A stretch of 36,119 nt of DNA from Eximiradius proteiniborus (GCA_026415495.1 JAOAGZ010000023.1:1-36119); one strand, 5' to 3'; positions 25,661 to 34,225 are shown, counted from the first letter of the stretch. Numbers and translations are program-made. Notes: generated from the sequence alone by a model not told the origin.

Positions 25661-25691
25661 CTATTTATCCGATTGTTCAAAGTCATCGGAT
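25571..25691. repeat. Interspersed hairpin repeat, copy 3, running into the antiporter gene
   Basis: H2 is AGTTGGGCTCCACCT (25621-25635) with AGGTGGAGCACAACT (25639-25653), one mismatch. H3 is present as a degenerate form (TTATCCGATT ... ATCGGATGAA, about 25665-25694). H1 is decayed. The H3 part lies inside the 3' end of the antiporter reading frame. Confidence 0.8.
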
Positions 25692-27166
25692 GAACTATTA
25701 AACAAAGATTTATGCAAACATTTCTCCACCATTTCAAAATCATCTTGACTATCAGCCAAAACCATCAGCTTATCTTTAGATTCGATAATTGTAGAACCGC
25801 TAGGCCGGATATATTCATCATTTCTTTTTATCATTATTATAAATGCTGATTTAGGAAAATTCAAATCCACAATCCTTTTATTAACTGCGAAATAGTCCGG
25901 AAGAATTTCAAACTCCTTCGATGATGACTTTGGTAGATCTAAGATGAGTTTTTCAATTTCTGTAATTGGTTTCACCTTTTCGGGTAAGGCAACCTTTAAC
26001 CATTTAGCAACTACTGACAAAGTGGTTCCTTGAATAAGAACAGAAGTTACAGAAATAAAAAACACAACATTGAATATCATATTGGCTTTTTCTATCCCTG
26101 CCAATAGTGGATAAGTAGCAAAAACAATTGGCACGGCACCACGCAATCCAACCCAGGAAATATATAATCTTCGTCTCATTTTCATTTTGAAGAAAATCAA
26201 ACTGAAAAATACGCCAATTGGTCTTGCAACAAGAATTAAAAACAGGGAAATCATTAGTCCTATTCCCATATATGGAACGATTTGAGATGGAAAAACCAAT
26301 AAGCCCAAAGTTAGAAAGAGAACTATTTGCATCAACCAAGCCAGCCCATCATACATTTTTAGAATAGTTTTTTTGTGAATTAATTCTTGATTTCCTAAAT
26401 AAACAGCACAGATGTAAATCGCAAGAAAACCGTTCCCACCAATAAAGTCTGTTGCTGAAAATGTGATGAACATAAGGGAAATTACCAAAACAGGATAAAG
26501 ACCTTCAAAGTCGAGCTTAATATAATTGATAATGAATTTGCTTAGCTTTCCAAAGCCAAAGCCAGTAATACCACCTAATATCATTTGTTGAAAGAATAAA
26601 ATTACTATTGAACCGATAGTTTGGTTTTGATTAATTACCAAAGTCAAAAAAGCAATTGTTAGAACATATGCCATTGGGTCGTTACTGCCACTCTCTAATT
26701 CTAATGTAGGACGTAAATTTGTTTTTAAGGCAAGACTCTTTGAACGTAAGATTGAAAATACTGCAGCTGCGTCTGTAGATGATACTATAGAACCCAACAA
26801 CATACTTTCATAAAAAGTAAAGTCGGTAACATACCAAACAAATGTTCCAACCGAAATAGCTGTCAGTAATACGCCAAAAGTAGAAAGAGCAATACCCTCC
26901 TTTAAAATTGGCTTTACAGAAGTCCAGTTTGTGTCAAGCCCACCTGAAAACAGAATAAAATTGAGTGCTACAATTCCAATAAACTGTGCTATTTGTGGAT
27001 TATCGAAATAAATTCCACCAATTCCGTCAGACCCTGCCAACATTCCGATTGCTAAGAAAAGTAATAATGTCGGAACACCAAATTTGTACGATGTCTTTCC
27101 TACAACAATACTTACAAAAAGTAAAAGAGAACCAATTAATAGAATATTTTCAATTGTTAAATTCAT
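25661..27166 (-). CDS. K+/H+ (or Na+/H+) antiporter, CPA family, NhaP2/CvrA-like
   Basis: 501 residues. About 12-13 membrane helices span residues 5-395 (early IGSLLLFVSIVVGK; LFSGGLDTNW; SSTDAAAVFSIL; LESGSNDPMAYVL, with the conserved Asp of the transport site; GLRGAVPIVFA). A cytosolic TrkA-C/RCK-C regulatory domain follows at about 410-485. This is the architecture of NhaP2-type potassium/proton antiporters used in pH and K+ homeostasis. The last 10 or so residues (SSSDDFEQSDK) and the stop codon come from H3 of hairpin repeat copy 3, so the native C-terminus has been replaced or extended. It is a single gene between repeat copies 3 and 4. Confidence 0.88.
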   Translation of the reverse strand: MNLTIENILLIGSLLLFVSIVVGKTSYKFGVPTLLLFLAIGMLAGSDGIGGIYFDNPQIAQFIGIVALNFILFSGGLDTNWTSVKPILKEGIALSTFGVLLTAISVGTFVWYVTDFTFYESMLLGSIVSSTDAAAVFSILRSKSLALKTNLRPTLELESGSNDPMAYVLTIAFLTLVINQNQTIGSIVILFFQQMILGGITGFGFGKLSKFIINYIKLDFEGLYPVLVISLMFITFSATDFIGGNGFLAIYICAVYLGNQELIHKKTILKMYDGLAWLMQIVLFLTLGLLVFPSQIVPYMGIGLMISLFLILVARPIGVFFSLIFFKMKMRRRLYISWVGLRGAVPIVFATYPLLAGIEKANMIFNVVFFISVTSVLIQGTTLSVVAKWLKVALPEKVKPITEIEKLILDLPKSSSKEFEILPDYFAVNKRIVDLNFPKSAFIIMIKRNDEYIRPSGSTIIESKDKLMVLADSQDDFEMVEKCLHKSLFNSSSDDFEQSDK

Positions 27167-27498
27167 TCATTAATTACTTTTATATCAATCTGCACAAATA
27201 TACAATTTCTTCTTGGTTTTGTTGTAATATTGTCTTGTCGAACCAAAAATTGTTTGAAAAGATAATGTCATTTCAGGGGATGTAGCTGGTCATTGTTCTA
27301 ATTCATCCAATGAATGCGTTGATAAATATGGATCCACTTAGAGTTCTACTCTTCCTCAGCATTCCCAACCCTTCCAAAGGATAACTGTATAAACACAAAG
27401 TTGGGCTCCACCTCTAAGGTGAAGCCCAACTAAATAAAAACTTCATCCGATAACTTCAAGTCATCGTATGAATGATACGTAATTACTATTTATAAGTA
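27167..27498. other. Gene-free spacer upstream of the antiporter, with repeat copy 4
   Basis: 332 bp. The first 130 or so bases are the AT-rich upstream region of the antiporter; the rest is repeat copy 4, which ends just after the stop of the HNH gene. No coding sequence is supported. Confidence 0.6.
27363..27472. repeat. Interspersed hairpin repeat, copy 4
   Basis: H2 is AGTTGGGCTCCACCT (27399-27413) with AGGTGAAGCCCAACT (27417-27431), one mismatch. H3 is TTCATCCGATAACTT (27442-27456) with AAGTCATCGTATGAA (27458-27472), two mismatches. H1 is decayed. It lies 26 bp downstream of the HNH gene and could act as its terminator. Confidence 0.85.
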
Positions 27499-28086
27499 CT
27501 ATTCTTTTTCCCATTCAATATGTCCATTGATTTTGTATTTTTCATAGGTATTTAATACTTCTTCACAAAACTTCTGAGTTTCTAAGTCACCAATTCTTTT
27601 GGCAGTTTCCCATAACCTAATAAACATTTTTTTCCCACTTTCAGTTTGATTATAGTTTTTTTTGCGAAAATTACATACTGAACACAAAGTTTGTCCATTG
27701 TCAAAAGTTGCTTCGCCACCTTTATCTTTTGGTAGTATATGATCAATATGTAATTCATAACCTTCTTTTGCCGTTCTTCCACAGATGACACATCTATAAT
27801 TATCCCTTTCTAAAATAGCTTTCTTAACTTCCGGTGTAAAATCATCCAAATCTTTTTTCTCAACAAAATTAGGATCATATTTATACACGCCTTTTTTGAC
27901 CTTTATTAATAATCCTTCTTGATGTAATTTTCTAATTGCTCGCCAAGTGTCTCGTGGTTTTTTATTATATAATTTGATATATTGTTCCTCTACCCAGTCT
28001 ACTACTGGGGCATGGGGTAGTTCTTTATTTGGATACTGCTTAAAATATTCAATAACCAGATCAGTTATGCTTTTATTTTTACTCAT
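27499..28086 (-). CDS. HNH endonuclease, probable type II restriction enzyme
   Basis: 195 residues. The N-terminal half (about 1-70) looks like a winged-helix DNA-binding region (TWRAIRKLHQEGLLIKVKKGVYKYDP). An HNH/beta-beta-alpha-metal nuclease domain spans about 95-145. It has CVIC, ELHIDHILPKDKGGEATFDNGQTLC and CNFRKKN: zinc Cys99/102/135/138, catalytic-site Asp115-His116 and Asn130. It starts 6 bp after the methyltransferase stop on the same strand, so it is most likely the cognate restriction enzyme, translated after the methylase. The recognition sequence is unknown. Confidence 0.85.
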   Translation of the reverse strand: MSKNKSITDLVIEYFKQYPNKELPHAPVVDWVEEQYIKLYNKKPRDTWRAIRKLHQEGLLIKVKKGVYKYDPNFVEKKDLDDFTPEVKKAILERDNYRCVICGRTAKEGYELHIDHILPKDKGGEATFDNGQTLCSVCNFRKKNYNQTESGKKMFIRLWETAKRIGDLETQKFCEEVLNTYEKYKINGHIEWEKE

Positions 28087-28092
28087 ACTTAA

Positions 28093-28947
28093 TTAAAATA
28101 ATAATCCTGTTTCATTAATTATTCTTTGTTTAGCAAGTTCGCAATAATGAGGGTCAATTTCTAATCCTATAGAATATCTATTAGTGTTATTTGCAGCAAT
28201 TAGAGTAGTCCCACTTCCAGCAAAAGGATCAAAAATAATATCATCCACAAAACTAAAAAGTTTTATACATCGATAAGGTAATTCTATCGGGAAAGGTGCA
28301 GGATGACCTATTTTCTTTTTACTTTCTCCATTGAATGTCCATAGACCATTTGTCCAATCCATAAACTCTTGTTTGGTAATATCGGAAATTTTTGAACCCT
28401 TAGTTTTTTTCCATTCATCTTTGTAAAAAACTACAATTAACTCAACAGGGGCAATTACATAAGGAGCCGTAGCAGACATCCAAGAGCCCCACGCAGTTCT
28501 TCGAGAAATGTTCCCTTCATTCCAAATAATTGTTGAATGATATTTCCAACCAATTTTTTGAGCTAAAACAGTAATATCCGCTCCTACGCTTTTTTGCCCA
28601 CCTTTATTTTTATCTAAAGGAATATTTAAACAAAATCTTCCTTGTTTCTTTGTCCAGCGAAAACAATTCGTAAGCCATTGCTTGGTAAATGATAAATAAT
28701 CATCGTAAGTTAAATCATCATTGTGCGAATTATACTGAATATCAACATTGTAAGGAGGTGAAGTTATGATTAAGTCAAAGATTTCATTACCGAAAATATT
28801 ATTATTTAATACATCACCATTAATTAAAATTGATTTATTATGAGTTACAAAAATGGATCCTTCTGACTGATATTTATTAACCATCAATTCAAAATATTGT
28901 TTATTTTGATTTTCAGAATCAAATACTTCTGTTTTTTCATTATTCAT
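28093..28947 (-). CDS. Type II DNA methyltransferase (beta class, N4-cytosine or N6-adenine)
   Basis: 284 residues. Motif IV ITSPPYNVDI (residues 61-70) comes before motif I DPFAGSGTT (240-248), the beta-class order. LEIDPHYCELAKQRI follows as motif II. SPPY is more typical of N4-cytosine enzymes, but N6-adenine members with SPPY exist, so the methylated base is open. It protects host DNA from the adjacent HNH nuclease. The order methylase then nuclease, with a 6-bp gap, gives protection first. It is an isolated two-gene cassette between repeat copies 4 and 5; no controller (C) protein is seen. Confidence 0.9.
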   Translation of the reverse strand: MNNEKTEVFDSENQNKQYFELMVNKYQSEGSIFVTHNKSILINGDVLNNNIFGNEIFDLIITSPPYNVDIQYNSHNDDLTYDDYLSFTKQWLTNCFRWTKKQGRFCLNIPLDKNKGGQKSVGADITVLAQKIGWKYHSTIIWNEGNISRRTAWGSWMSATAPYVIAPVELIVVFYKDEWKKTKGSKISDITKQEFMDWTNGLWTFNGESKKKIGHPAPFPIELPYRCIKLFSFVDDIIFDPFAGSGTTLIAANNTNRYSIGLEIDPHYCELAKQRIINETGLLF

Positions 28948-29397
28948 TAGCTTGTCCTATTCATTCAATTTCTTGAAAATTAGATTCTATTCTCATAGTA
29001 ACAAAGTTACAAAAGTAATTATATTTGTCAAAATGTTAGAATTAATTTCAAATAAAAATGTTCAATCGTTGCATTTCTGATTCTACCCCTTCCTCAGCTT
29101 CCCAACCCTTCGGAAGAATAACTGTATAAACACAAAGTTGGGCTCCACCTCAGAGGTGGAGCCCAACTAAATAAAAACTTCATCCGATGACTCAAAGTGA
29201 AATTTTTTCATCCTGTCTTTCTTTACCACTGCACTAATTCATAGGATTACAAAAAGTTAGTCAGATAACGATGATAGTTATTTTTTTTTCAATGTTGTCA
29301 GAATAGCATTTCTAAATCTATCCAAAGCAACCAACTATTGAAAATATTAATGCCAATTTAGTTTCAATTATTATAATGTTTTTCATCTCCAGCTCAG
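28948..29397. other. Gene-free spacer with repeat copy 5 and left end of duplicated segment B
   Basis: 450 bp. From about 28998 the sequence parallels the region starting near 24642 and includes repeat copy 5. About 29185-29320 has no counterpart in the other copy and holds no convincing ORF. Resemblance resumes near 29330 (accaactattgaaaatat) just before the DUF1801 stop. Confidence 0.6.
29089..29192. repeat. Interspersed hairpin repeat, copy 5
   Basis: H2 is perfect: AGTTGGGCTCCACCT (29136-29150) with its exact complement at 29154-29168, loop CAG. Only the left arm of H3 (TTCATCCGATGACT) is present, so the copy is truncated there. H1 is decayed. Confidence 0.85.
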
Positions 29398-29811
29398 TTA
29401 TTTGTCCTGCAATGCTTTAATGATTAGTTTTTCTAACTGTTCGTGGTTAACGTCTGTTAGTTTGTTAATGTAAAGACAACCAACACCTGTTTTGAATTTT
29501 CCTAATTTTTGAAGGGCTTCTTCGTGTTTGTTGAAGTCAATATTAAGGTATAACGAGAGTTTCGATTTTCGCGGTGAGAAGCCAACGAGAAACCAATCTA
29601 CTTCTCTACCAGTTTTTGGGCTTTGATACCTTTTACTTCCGAAACCAATTATTGAAGTCCCCCACATTTTGGGTTCTTCGCCACTGATTTTTTTCATCAT
29701 TTCAATAAGGGTAAAACTGTCTGCGCGTTGTTGTTCATTTTCCAAATTATTAACAAAGACCTCAACGTTTGCCGTCGTTTGTTGAGTTTTTATTTTCACT
29801 AACTTGCTCAT
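29398..29811 (-). CDS. DUF1801 (YdhG-like) protein, copy B
   Basis: 137 residues, same family and motifs as copy A (NNLENEQQRADSF, EEPKMWG, GREVDWFLVGFSPRK, FKTGVGCLYINKL). About ten substitutions separate the two proteins, many conservative (Ser/Thr, Ile/Val, Thr/Ser), plus one extra C-terminal Lys in copy A. Flanking non-coding DNA on both sides matches copy A too, so this is a segmental duplication, not independent acquisition. It lies between repeat copies 5 and 6. Function not established. Confidence 0.88.
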   Translation of the reverse strand: MSKLVKIKTQQTTANVEVFVNNLENEQQRADSFTLIEMMKKISGEEPKMWGTSIIGFGSKRYQSPKTGREVDWFLVGFSPRKSKLSLYLNIDFNKHEEALQKLGKFKTGVGCLYINKLTDVNHEQLEKLIIKALQDK

Positions 29812-30174
29812 TATTTTCTTTATTAATGTTCTATAAAAATTGTTATGTTATTGAAATAAAGTCCGTAAATTTACCGCCAACTTGTTTTTGACAACACCTT
29901 ATCATTAAGTAAATAATTCTCAAAAATATGTTGTTCTTTGCTAATAAACAAAAATTAATTTTATTTTTTTGCAAGTTTAGCGAAACATAAGAATTAACCT
30001 CAGCTTTGCAGCGAAATTGTGCTCCGTCGGAGCAATATACCCCTTCCTCAGCTTTCCAACCCTTCGGAAGGATTACTGTATAACAAAATTGGGCTCCACC
30101 TCAAAGGTAGAGCCCAACTAAATAAAAGCTTCATCCGATAACACAAAGTCATCAAATGAATTCGTCATACTTTA
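29812..30174. other. Duplicated upstream region of DUF1801 copy B plus repeat copy 6
   Basis: 363 bp. The first 190 bases resemble 25345-25550; then comes the TGCTCCG/CGGAGCA hairpin (30020-30034) and repeat copy 6. No gene is supported. The end of copy 6 lies about 35 bp before the stop of the hydrogenase-chemoreceptor gene and is the right edge of the repeat-bearing region. Confidence 0.65.
30042..30160. repeat. Interspersed hairpin repeat, copy 6
   Basis: H2 is AGTTGGGCTC-type, here starting ATTGGGCTCCACCT (30088-30101) with AGGTAGAGCCCAACT (30105-30119), mismatched at two positions. H3 is degenerate (TTCATCCGATAAC ... GTCATCAAATGAA, 30130-30160). H1 keeps CCTTCGGAAGG (30061-30071). Confidence 0.8.
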
Positions 30175-32439
30175 TCAATGATATTCACTAAATCTATCTA
30201 CTTCATTAGCAAGGTTTTCCGCAGCATTTCTAATCTTATTCGCTATCTCATTGTTTTCGTACGTGATTTTTTCAATTCCACCAAACACACTAAGCACTTC
30301 GTTAAGACTTGTAACTTTGAACGTTACTTCCTGATTAATACTTTCTGCCATAGAGGATAGTTGCTTGGTATTCTCAAAGATGTTATTTGCAAATTCGCTT
30401 TGCTCACGCGATACTTTGGCTATTGAATCTATCATTTTCTGAATATCAGCAAAGCTATTGAGAATATGTTTTAAGCTCACTGAAGCTTCAGCAGCAAGTT
30501 GCTGTCCTTCCTTGGCAACTTTTGCCCCTCCGGTTACTGATGCAACGGCATTGGCGATATTTTGTTTTATTTCGGTAATAATATTGGTTATGTTTTTTGT
30601 GAGAGCGTCCGACCTATCTGAAAGCACTTTTACTTCATCCGCTACCACAGCAAAACCGCGTCCGTGAACACCTGCTCTGGCTGCCTCTATAGCTGCATTC
30701 AAAGCTAAAAGATTTGTCTGCTTTGCTACTCCTTTGATTTCTGCCAACATTTTATCGATTGATTCAGTTTGAGTTTCTACCAAGCTGATTTCATGAATTA
30801 TATTATTCATCTGTTCGTTCATATCCATAACCTTGGAAATTACCTTTTCCACACTTTGTGAACTTTCGCGGGCACTTTTTGAGTCTGCAACCACCTTTTG
30901 AGATATATCCTCAGAATTGCGAACGATTGAATTTATTCCTTCGCTAATCATCTTCATCGAGCCAATTGTATCATCTACATAATCTGTTTGCTGTGAAATA
31001 TTATTCTTAATTAATTCAAGTGATTTGTAAAATTCCTGCATTGATGCTGATAGTTCCTCTATACTTGCAAGCTGTGTTTCAGAAGACCGCATCATTCTCT
31101 CAAAATTGGTTTTAAGCTCAAGCTGTATAATGTTCGCAACTCGCATCAGCAATGTAAATCGGAAATGATGACAATTCTCTGGTTTGTTCAAGCCGTTGTA
31201 TATTGCTTTTGCCATTTGCTCGCACGATAAATAACCACAGGCAGAACAATTAAGTATGTCGCGGCTGTCGTGTTTTTCCATTTGTTCGTAAATTTTTTCA
31301 ACTTCTTTTTTGCTTGGTGTCTTAATTTTGAAATTAGTTGTCAAATCTTCATAAAATCTTTGATATAAACCTTTTTTCCAGAATCGATTGATTTCTTGTT
31401 GAATCGTATTTGCATCAGGAGCATTTTTTGATTTATTCTTGTAAAGTTCAATCATTTTTTGATTTCGTTTTTCAATTAAGAATTCTATCTCATCGGGCGA
31501 TTTATGCTGATTTAATGTGCCGGGTCCACCATTACATCCCATCTCACAATTTAAGCAGTCGATAAGTAATGGTGCATAGCCCTGTTCGATATTAAAATTG
31601 AGCTTATCCAGATAGTGATATATGATTTCAACTCCTTCTATTTTTCGGGCAACGTTTATAATATCAGGCACTTCACGCATAGCGGTTCGCATAAGTCCAC
31701 CGGGAGTTGAGAAAAGCACTGCGCGCTCAGCCGGTGGATTATCATAATCTACCGCTGGAAAAGAATTAAGCGAAATATTGTTCTCACGTAAGTATTTGTC
31801 GATTGATTTATAGGTTAAATTAAAGTCGCCAAGACCCGTTTCATCAAATTCCCGGCGCTTGGCAAAACAAGGTGAAAGCACAGCAACTTTATGGTGCTTG
31901 AATTGTGGATAGTATTCCTTTATCATTTTTATCGTATGAAGCATTGGACTATCTGCTGGGGCTAAATATTTTACAAGTTCTGGTCTGTATATTTCAATAT
32001 ATGTAACAATTGCAGGACAAGGCTGAGCAATAATTGCTTTTGGATTATTTTCCTTCTGGTGCTCAAGGTATGATTTTATTGTAAGCTCTGCACCAAAAGA
32101 TACATCGAATACTGCTGCCACACCAAGCGATTTAAGCCACCCATTCAGATTTAAATACAAATCTGGAAAATTTGCAGCAACCGCCGGCGCAGCGATAGCC
32201 ACTACATCTTTGTTAAATTTGATGTAATTGAGAAAATCATCGAAATCGTCTATTCCTATGCGAGCATCGTGTGTGCAGGCTTTAATACAATTGCCGCAAG
32301 CTATGCACAAATTAGGATTGATTTTAACATATTTTCCTGTTGCGTCGTTACAAAATTTTGAAGGACATACGAGTATGCACATATGGCAGTTGACGCATTT
32401 TTCACTATCAACATTAACAACTTGTTTCAATTCTCTCAT
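30175..32439 (-). CDS. Soluble chemoreceptor with [FeFe]-hydrogenase-like sensor (HydS-MCP fusion)
   Basis: 754 residues from the ATG at 32439 (a TTG at 32451 is possible). Two [4Fe-4S] ferredoxin motifs: Cys15/18/21/25 and 45/48/51/55. An [FeFe]-hydrogenase H-domain (about 75-310) has AQPCPAI (Cys141), [10 protein letters not shown] (Cys191) and [11 protein letters not shown] (Cys298, Cys302), the four H-cluster ligands. A further Fe-S motif CSACGYLSC...C (398, 401, 406, 423) follows. A methyl-accepting signalling domain covers about 430-754, with the hairpin tip [17 protein letters not shown]...[11 protein letters not shown]. No transmembrane or HAMP segment is present, so it is cytosolic. 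It is inferred to report H2 or redox state to CheA/CheW. The proton-shuttle Cys next to Cys141 is Pro, as expected for a sensor. No che or hydrogenase-maturation genes are nearby. Confidence 0.9.
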   Translation of the reverse strand: MRELKQVVNVDSEKCVNCHMCILVCPSKFCNDATGKYVKINPNLCIACGNCIKACTHDARIGIDDFDDFLNYIKFNKDVVAIAAPAVAANFPDLYLNLNGWLKSLGVAAVFDVSFGAELTIKSYLEHQKENNPKAIIAQPCPAIVTYIEIYRPELVKYLAPADSPMLHTIKMIKEYYPQFKHHKVAVLSPCFAKRREFDETGLGDFNLTYKSIDKYLRENNISLNSFPAVDYDNPPAERAVLFSTPGGLMRTAMREVPDIINVARKIEGVEIIYHYLDKLNFNIEQGYAPLLIDCLNCEMGCNGGPGTLNQHKSPDEIEFLIEKRNQKMIELYKNKSKNAPDANTIQQEINRFWKKGLYQRFYEDLTTNFKIKTPSKKEVEKIYEQMEKHDSRDILNCSACGYLSCEQMAKAIYNGLNKPENCHHFRFTLLMRVANIIQLELKTNFERMMRSSETQLASIEELSASMQEFYKSLELIKNNISQQTDYVDDTIGSMKMISEGINSIVRNSEDISQKVVADSKSARESSQSVEKVISKVMDMNEQMNNIIHEISLVETQTESIDKMLAEIKGVAKQTNLLALNAAIEAARAGVHGRGFAVVADEVKVLSDRSDALTKNITNIITEIKQNIANAVASVTGGAKVAKEGQQLAAEASVSLKHILNSFADIQKMIDSIAKVSREQSEFANNIFENTKQLSSMAESINQEVTFKVTSLNEVLSVFGGIEKITYENNEIANKIRNAAENLANEVDRFSEYH

Positions 32440-32737
32440 ACTATTACCCAAAAATAGTTTGACACACTTTTATAATATTTATCGTAAAAAAAACAATATT
32501 ACATTAGTCATTAAAATAAAAATAATTTACACACTTTAACCTTTAAATTGCCAACAATCTATACATTAACCATTTGCTGTACTTTCACTCTATTCCCATC
32601 TCCACCCGGCAATTACTTCGCCTCAGATGTTGCATTAACTGACAGTACTTCCGCCACGCAAGCTTGGCAACATATTCACTCTGTTTATTCTGTTGATTCC
32701 TATGTTCTTTTGTGTCGGATGGATTGAGTAAATATCT
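32440..32737. other. Gene-free spacer upstream of the hydrogenase-chemoreceptor
   Basis: 298 bp. On the minus strand TATTTTTG (plus coordinates 32449-32456) matches TAnnTTTG but lies only 9 nt from the ATG and has no spaced TTG, so it is a weak promoter call. A plus-strand frame stays open across about 32520-32726 but lacks a credible start or recognisable protein. No hairpin or RNA gene was found. Confidence 0.4.
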
Positions 32738-34225
32738 CTACTTTTTCCCCTCCATTAATCTTTTTGCTATCTCTTGTGCTTCTTCCATTTTCCCTTTTGG
32801 GATTGGAACAAATACTGTAACAGTTGAGCGGCCATGCTTTGTCCGATACGAATACTTCACTTCTAGCATATTTATTTCGTCCTCGCTTATCATAGCACTT
32901 TCGAACCTATTGCCAAACATCCCCCAACTATGAAACTGCTTCCCAAGCAACACACAATTTTGCCCGATAATTACAATAGGACTTGATTTTGCTAAATTTT
33001 TCGCAGAGATTATTGGGACAATATTAGCTACAATTGTAATCAATGCAATCAGCCCGAGCCCTATTAATCCCATCGTCTTGGCTGCCTTTGGGTCGGCTAT
33101 CATAATAAAACCGAATACTATTATTATAATTATCGAAACCATTAGCAAAGTGGATTTATTCATCTTTTGAAACTTTTGCAAAATATTATCAACATAATTT
33201 TGCCAGAAAAAAGCATCATATTCCCACTTTGCTAATACACCTTCACCCGTAAGAATTTGCGAAAGCTGTTTTGCCCGTTTTCGATAATAAAAAAATACAA
33301 TTATGCTTGCTAAGGCAAGAAAATTTCCGATAAAGAATATTGCTCCTCCGCCCTCTGAGATATTCATTTCGAAAAATATCACAGCACAAGCCGCGACAAA
33401 ACAGAAAATCCCCAGCGAAAGCCATATTTTTGCAGTTGTAACTTGTCTTTCTAATACTTCTTCCATTTCAGACAATCTGTTAAGATTGACTTTGTCTTCT
33501 TTCGGTTTTATTGTAGAATACATTGGAAACAGCAGTAATAGTACCATTATTGGAAAAATCCAAAATCTCTTTTCTATGTATGGATATAAAATATCTTCTG
33601 GAATTGCAATTTTGGTGCTATCGGATAAATAACCCTTGTCTATTAGTTCTTCTGCTGTGTATAATTCATTGACTTTTGTCAATGTCAGATAATTTTTATA
33701 GTCTTCCGTTGCAATAAAATAACGTATTCCTTCCTTTATTTTATGCTCGGAAACATCAATCGGCAAATCTTTCTCTGTAAAATATAAAACAACACTAAAA
33801 GTATTACTACTTAAGTATTTCTGATATTTCTCGGGTATATCAATTTGGCTTTTGGCTTTGAAAATGCTGTGTATAAAACTAATTCCCTCTGAATTTTTCA
33901 CAATAATGATACTATCTTTCTTGGCTTTCTTAAAGTATTCTGTTTCATTTAATTTTAATAATTCATTTTCACTATATATTAGTTTTTGGTTTAAAAGACT
34001 ATCGTAAATATGATCAGCTTCAGCAGAACGGTAGTTTATTCCTTTTTCTTGAAGCAAGCTGTCGAAAATCTCTACTTCTTTGTCATTCAATTCTTTCATT
34101 GAACTTTGTTCGTAGCTCAGATTATATTGCTTAATTATATATATAGGTGGCGATAGTTTGTAGTATGCTGCTCCGAAAAATGCAGCAACACAAATAACTA
34201 TAACTAAAATATAGTATTTTGCCAT
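32738..34225 (-). CDS. Multi-pass membrane protein of unknown function
   Basis: 495 residues, not recognised. Predicted membrane segments: about 5-22, then a hydrophilic, probably periplasmic, domain of about 200 residues (23-220) rich in Lys/Glu/Tyr. More segments follow at 221-238, 267-285, 294-314, 360-377 and 385-405, then a cytosolic C-terminal domain (about 410-495) ending VPIPKGKMEEAQEIAKRLMEG. The C-terminal beta-rich part (IVIIGQNCVLLGKQFHSW...MLEVKYSY...TVTVFVPIP) resembles small PH/YcxB-like domains in shape, a weak impression only. It is transcribed alone, divergent from the PorE-like lipoprotein and upstream of the chemoreceptor on the same strand, but about 300 bp apart, so not an obvious operon. 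Confidence 0.75.
   Translation of the reverse strand: MAKYYILVIVICVAAFFGAAYYKLSPPIYIIKQYNLSYEQSSMKELNDKEVEIFDSLLQEKGINYRSAEADHIYDSLLNQKLIYSENELLKLNETEYFKKAKKDSIIIVKNSEGISFIHSIFKAKSQIDIPEKYQKYLSSNTFSVVLYFTEKDLPIDVSEHKIKEGIRYFIATEDYKNYLTLTKVNELYTAEELIDKGYLSDSTKIAIPEDILYPYIEKRFWIFPIMVLLLLFPMYSTIKPKEDKVNLNRLSEMEEVLERQVTTAKIWLSLGIFCFVAACAVIFFEMNISEGGGAIFFIGNFLALASIIVFFYYRKRAKQLSQILTGEGVLAKWEYDAFFWQNYVDNILQKFQKMNKSTLLMVSIIIIIVFGFIMIADPKAAKTMGLIGLGLIALITIVANIVPIISAKNLAKSSPIVIIGQNCVLLGKQFHSWGMFGNRFESAMISEDEINMLEVKYSYRTKHGRSTVTVFVPIPKGKMEEAQEIAKRLMEGKK

Noticed and set aside
21876-30160. CRISPR array
   Set aside because: Six related repeats, but they are 1-3 kb apart, over 100 bp long and separated by genes; no short regular spacers and no cas genes.
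24642-30165. Composite transposon or insertion sequences as duplicated ends
   Set aside because: The duplicated segments encode only a DUF1801 protein; no transposase, DDE motif or terminal target duplication was seen.
32520-32726. Plus-strand open frame upstream of the chemoreceptor
   Set aside because: No credible start with a ribosome-binding site, no recognisable protein motif, and AT-rich intergenic composition at its left end.
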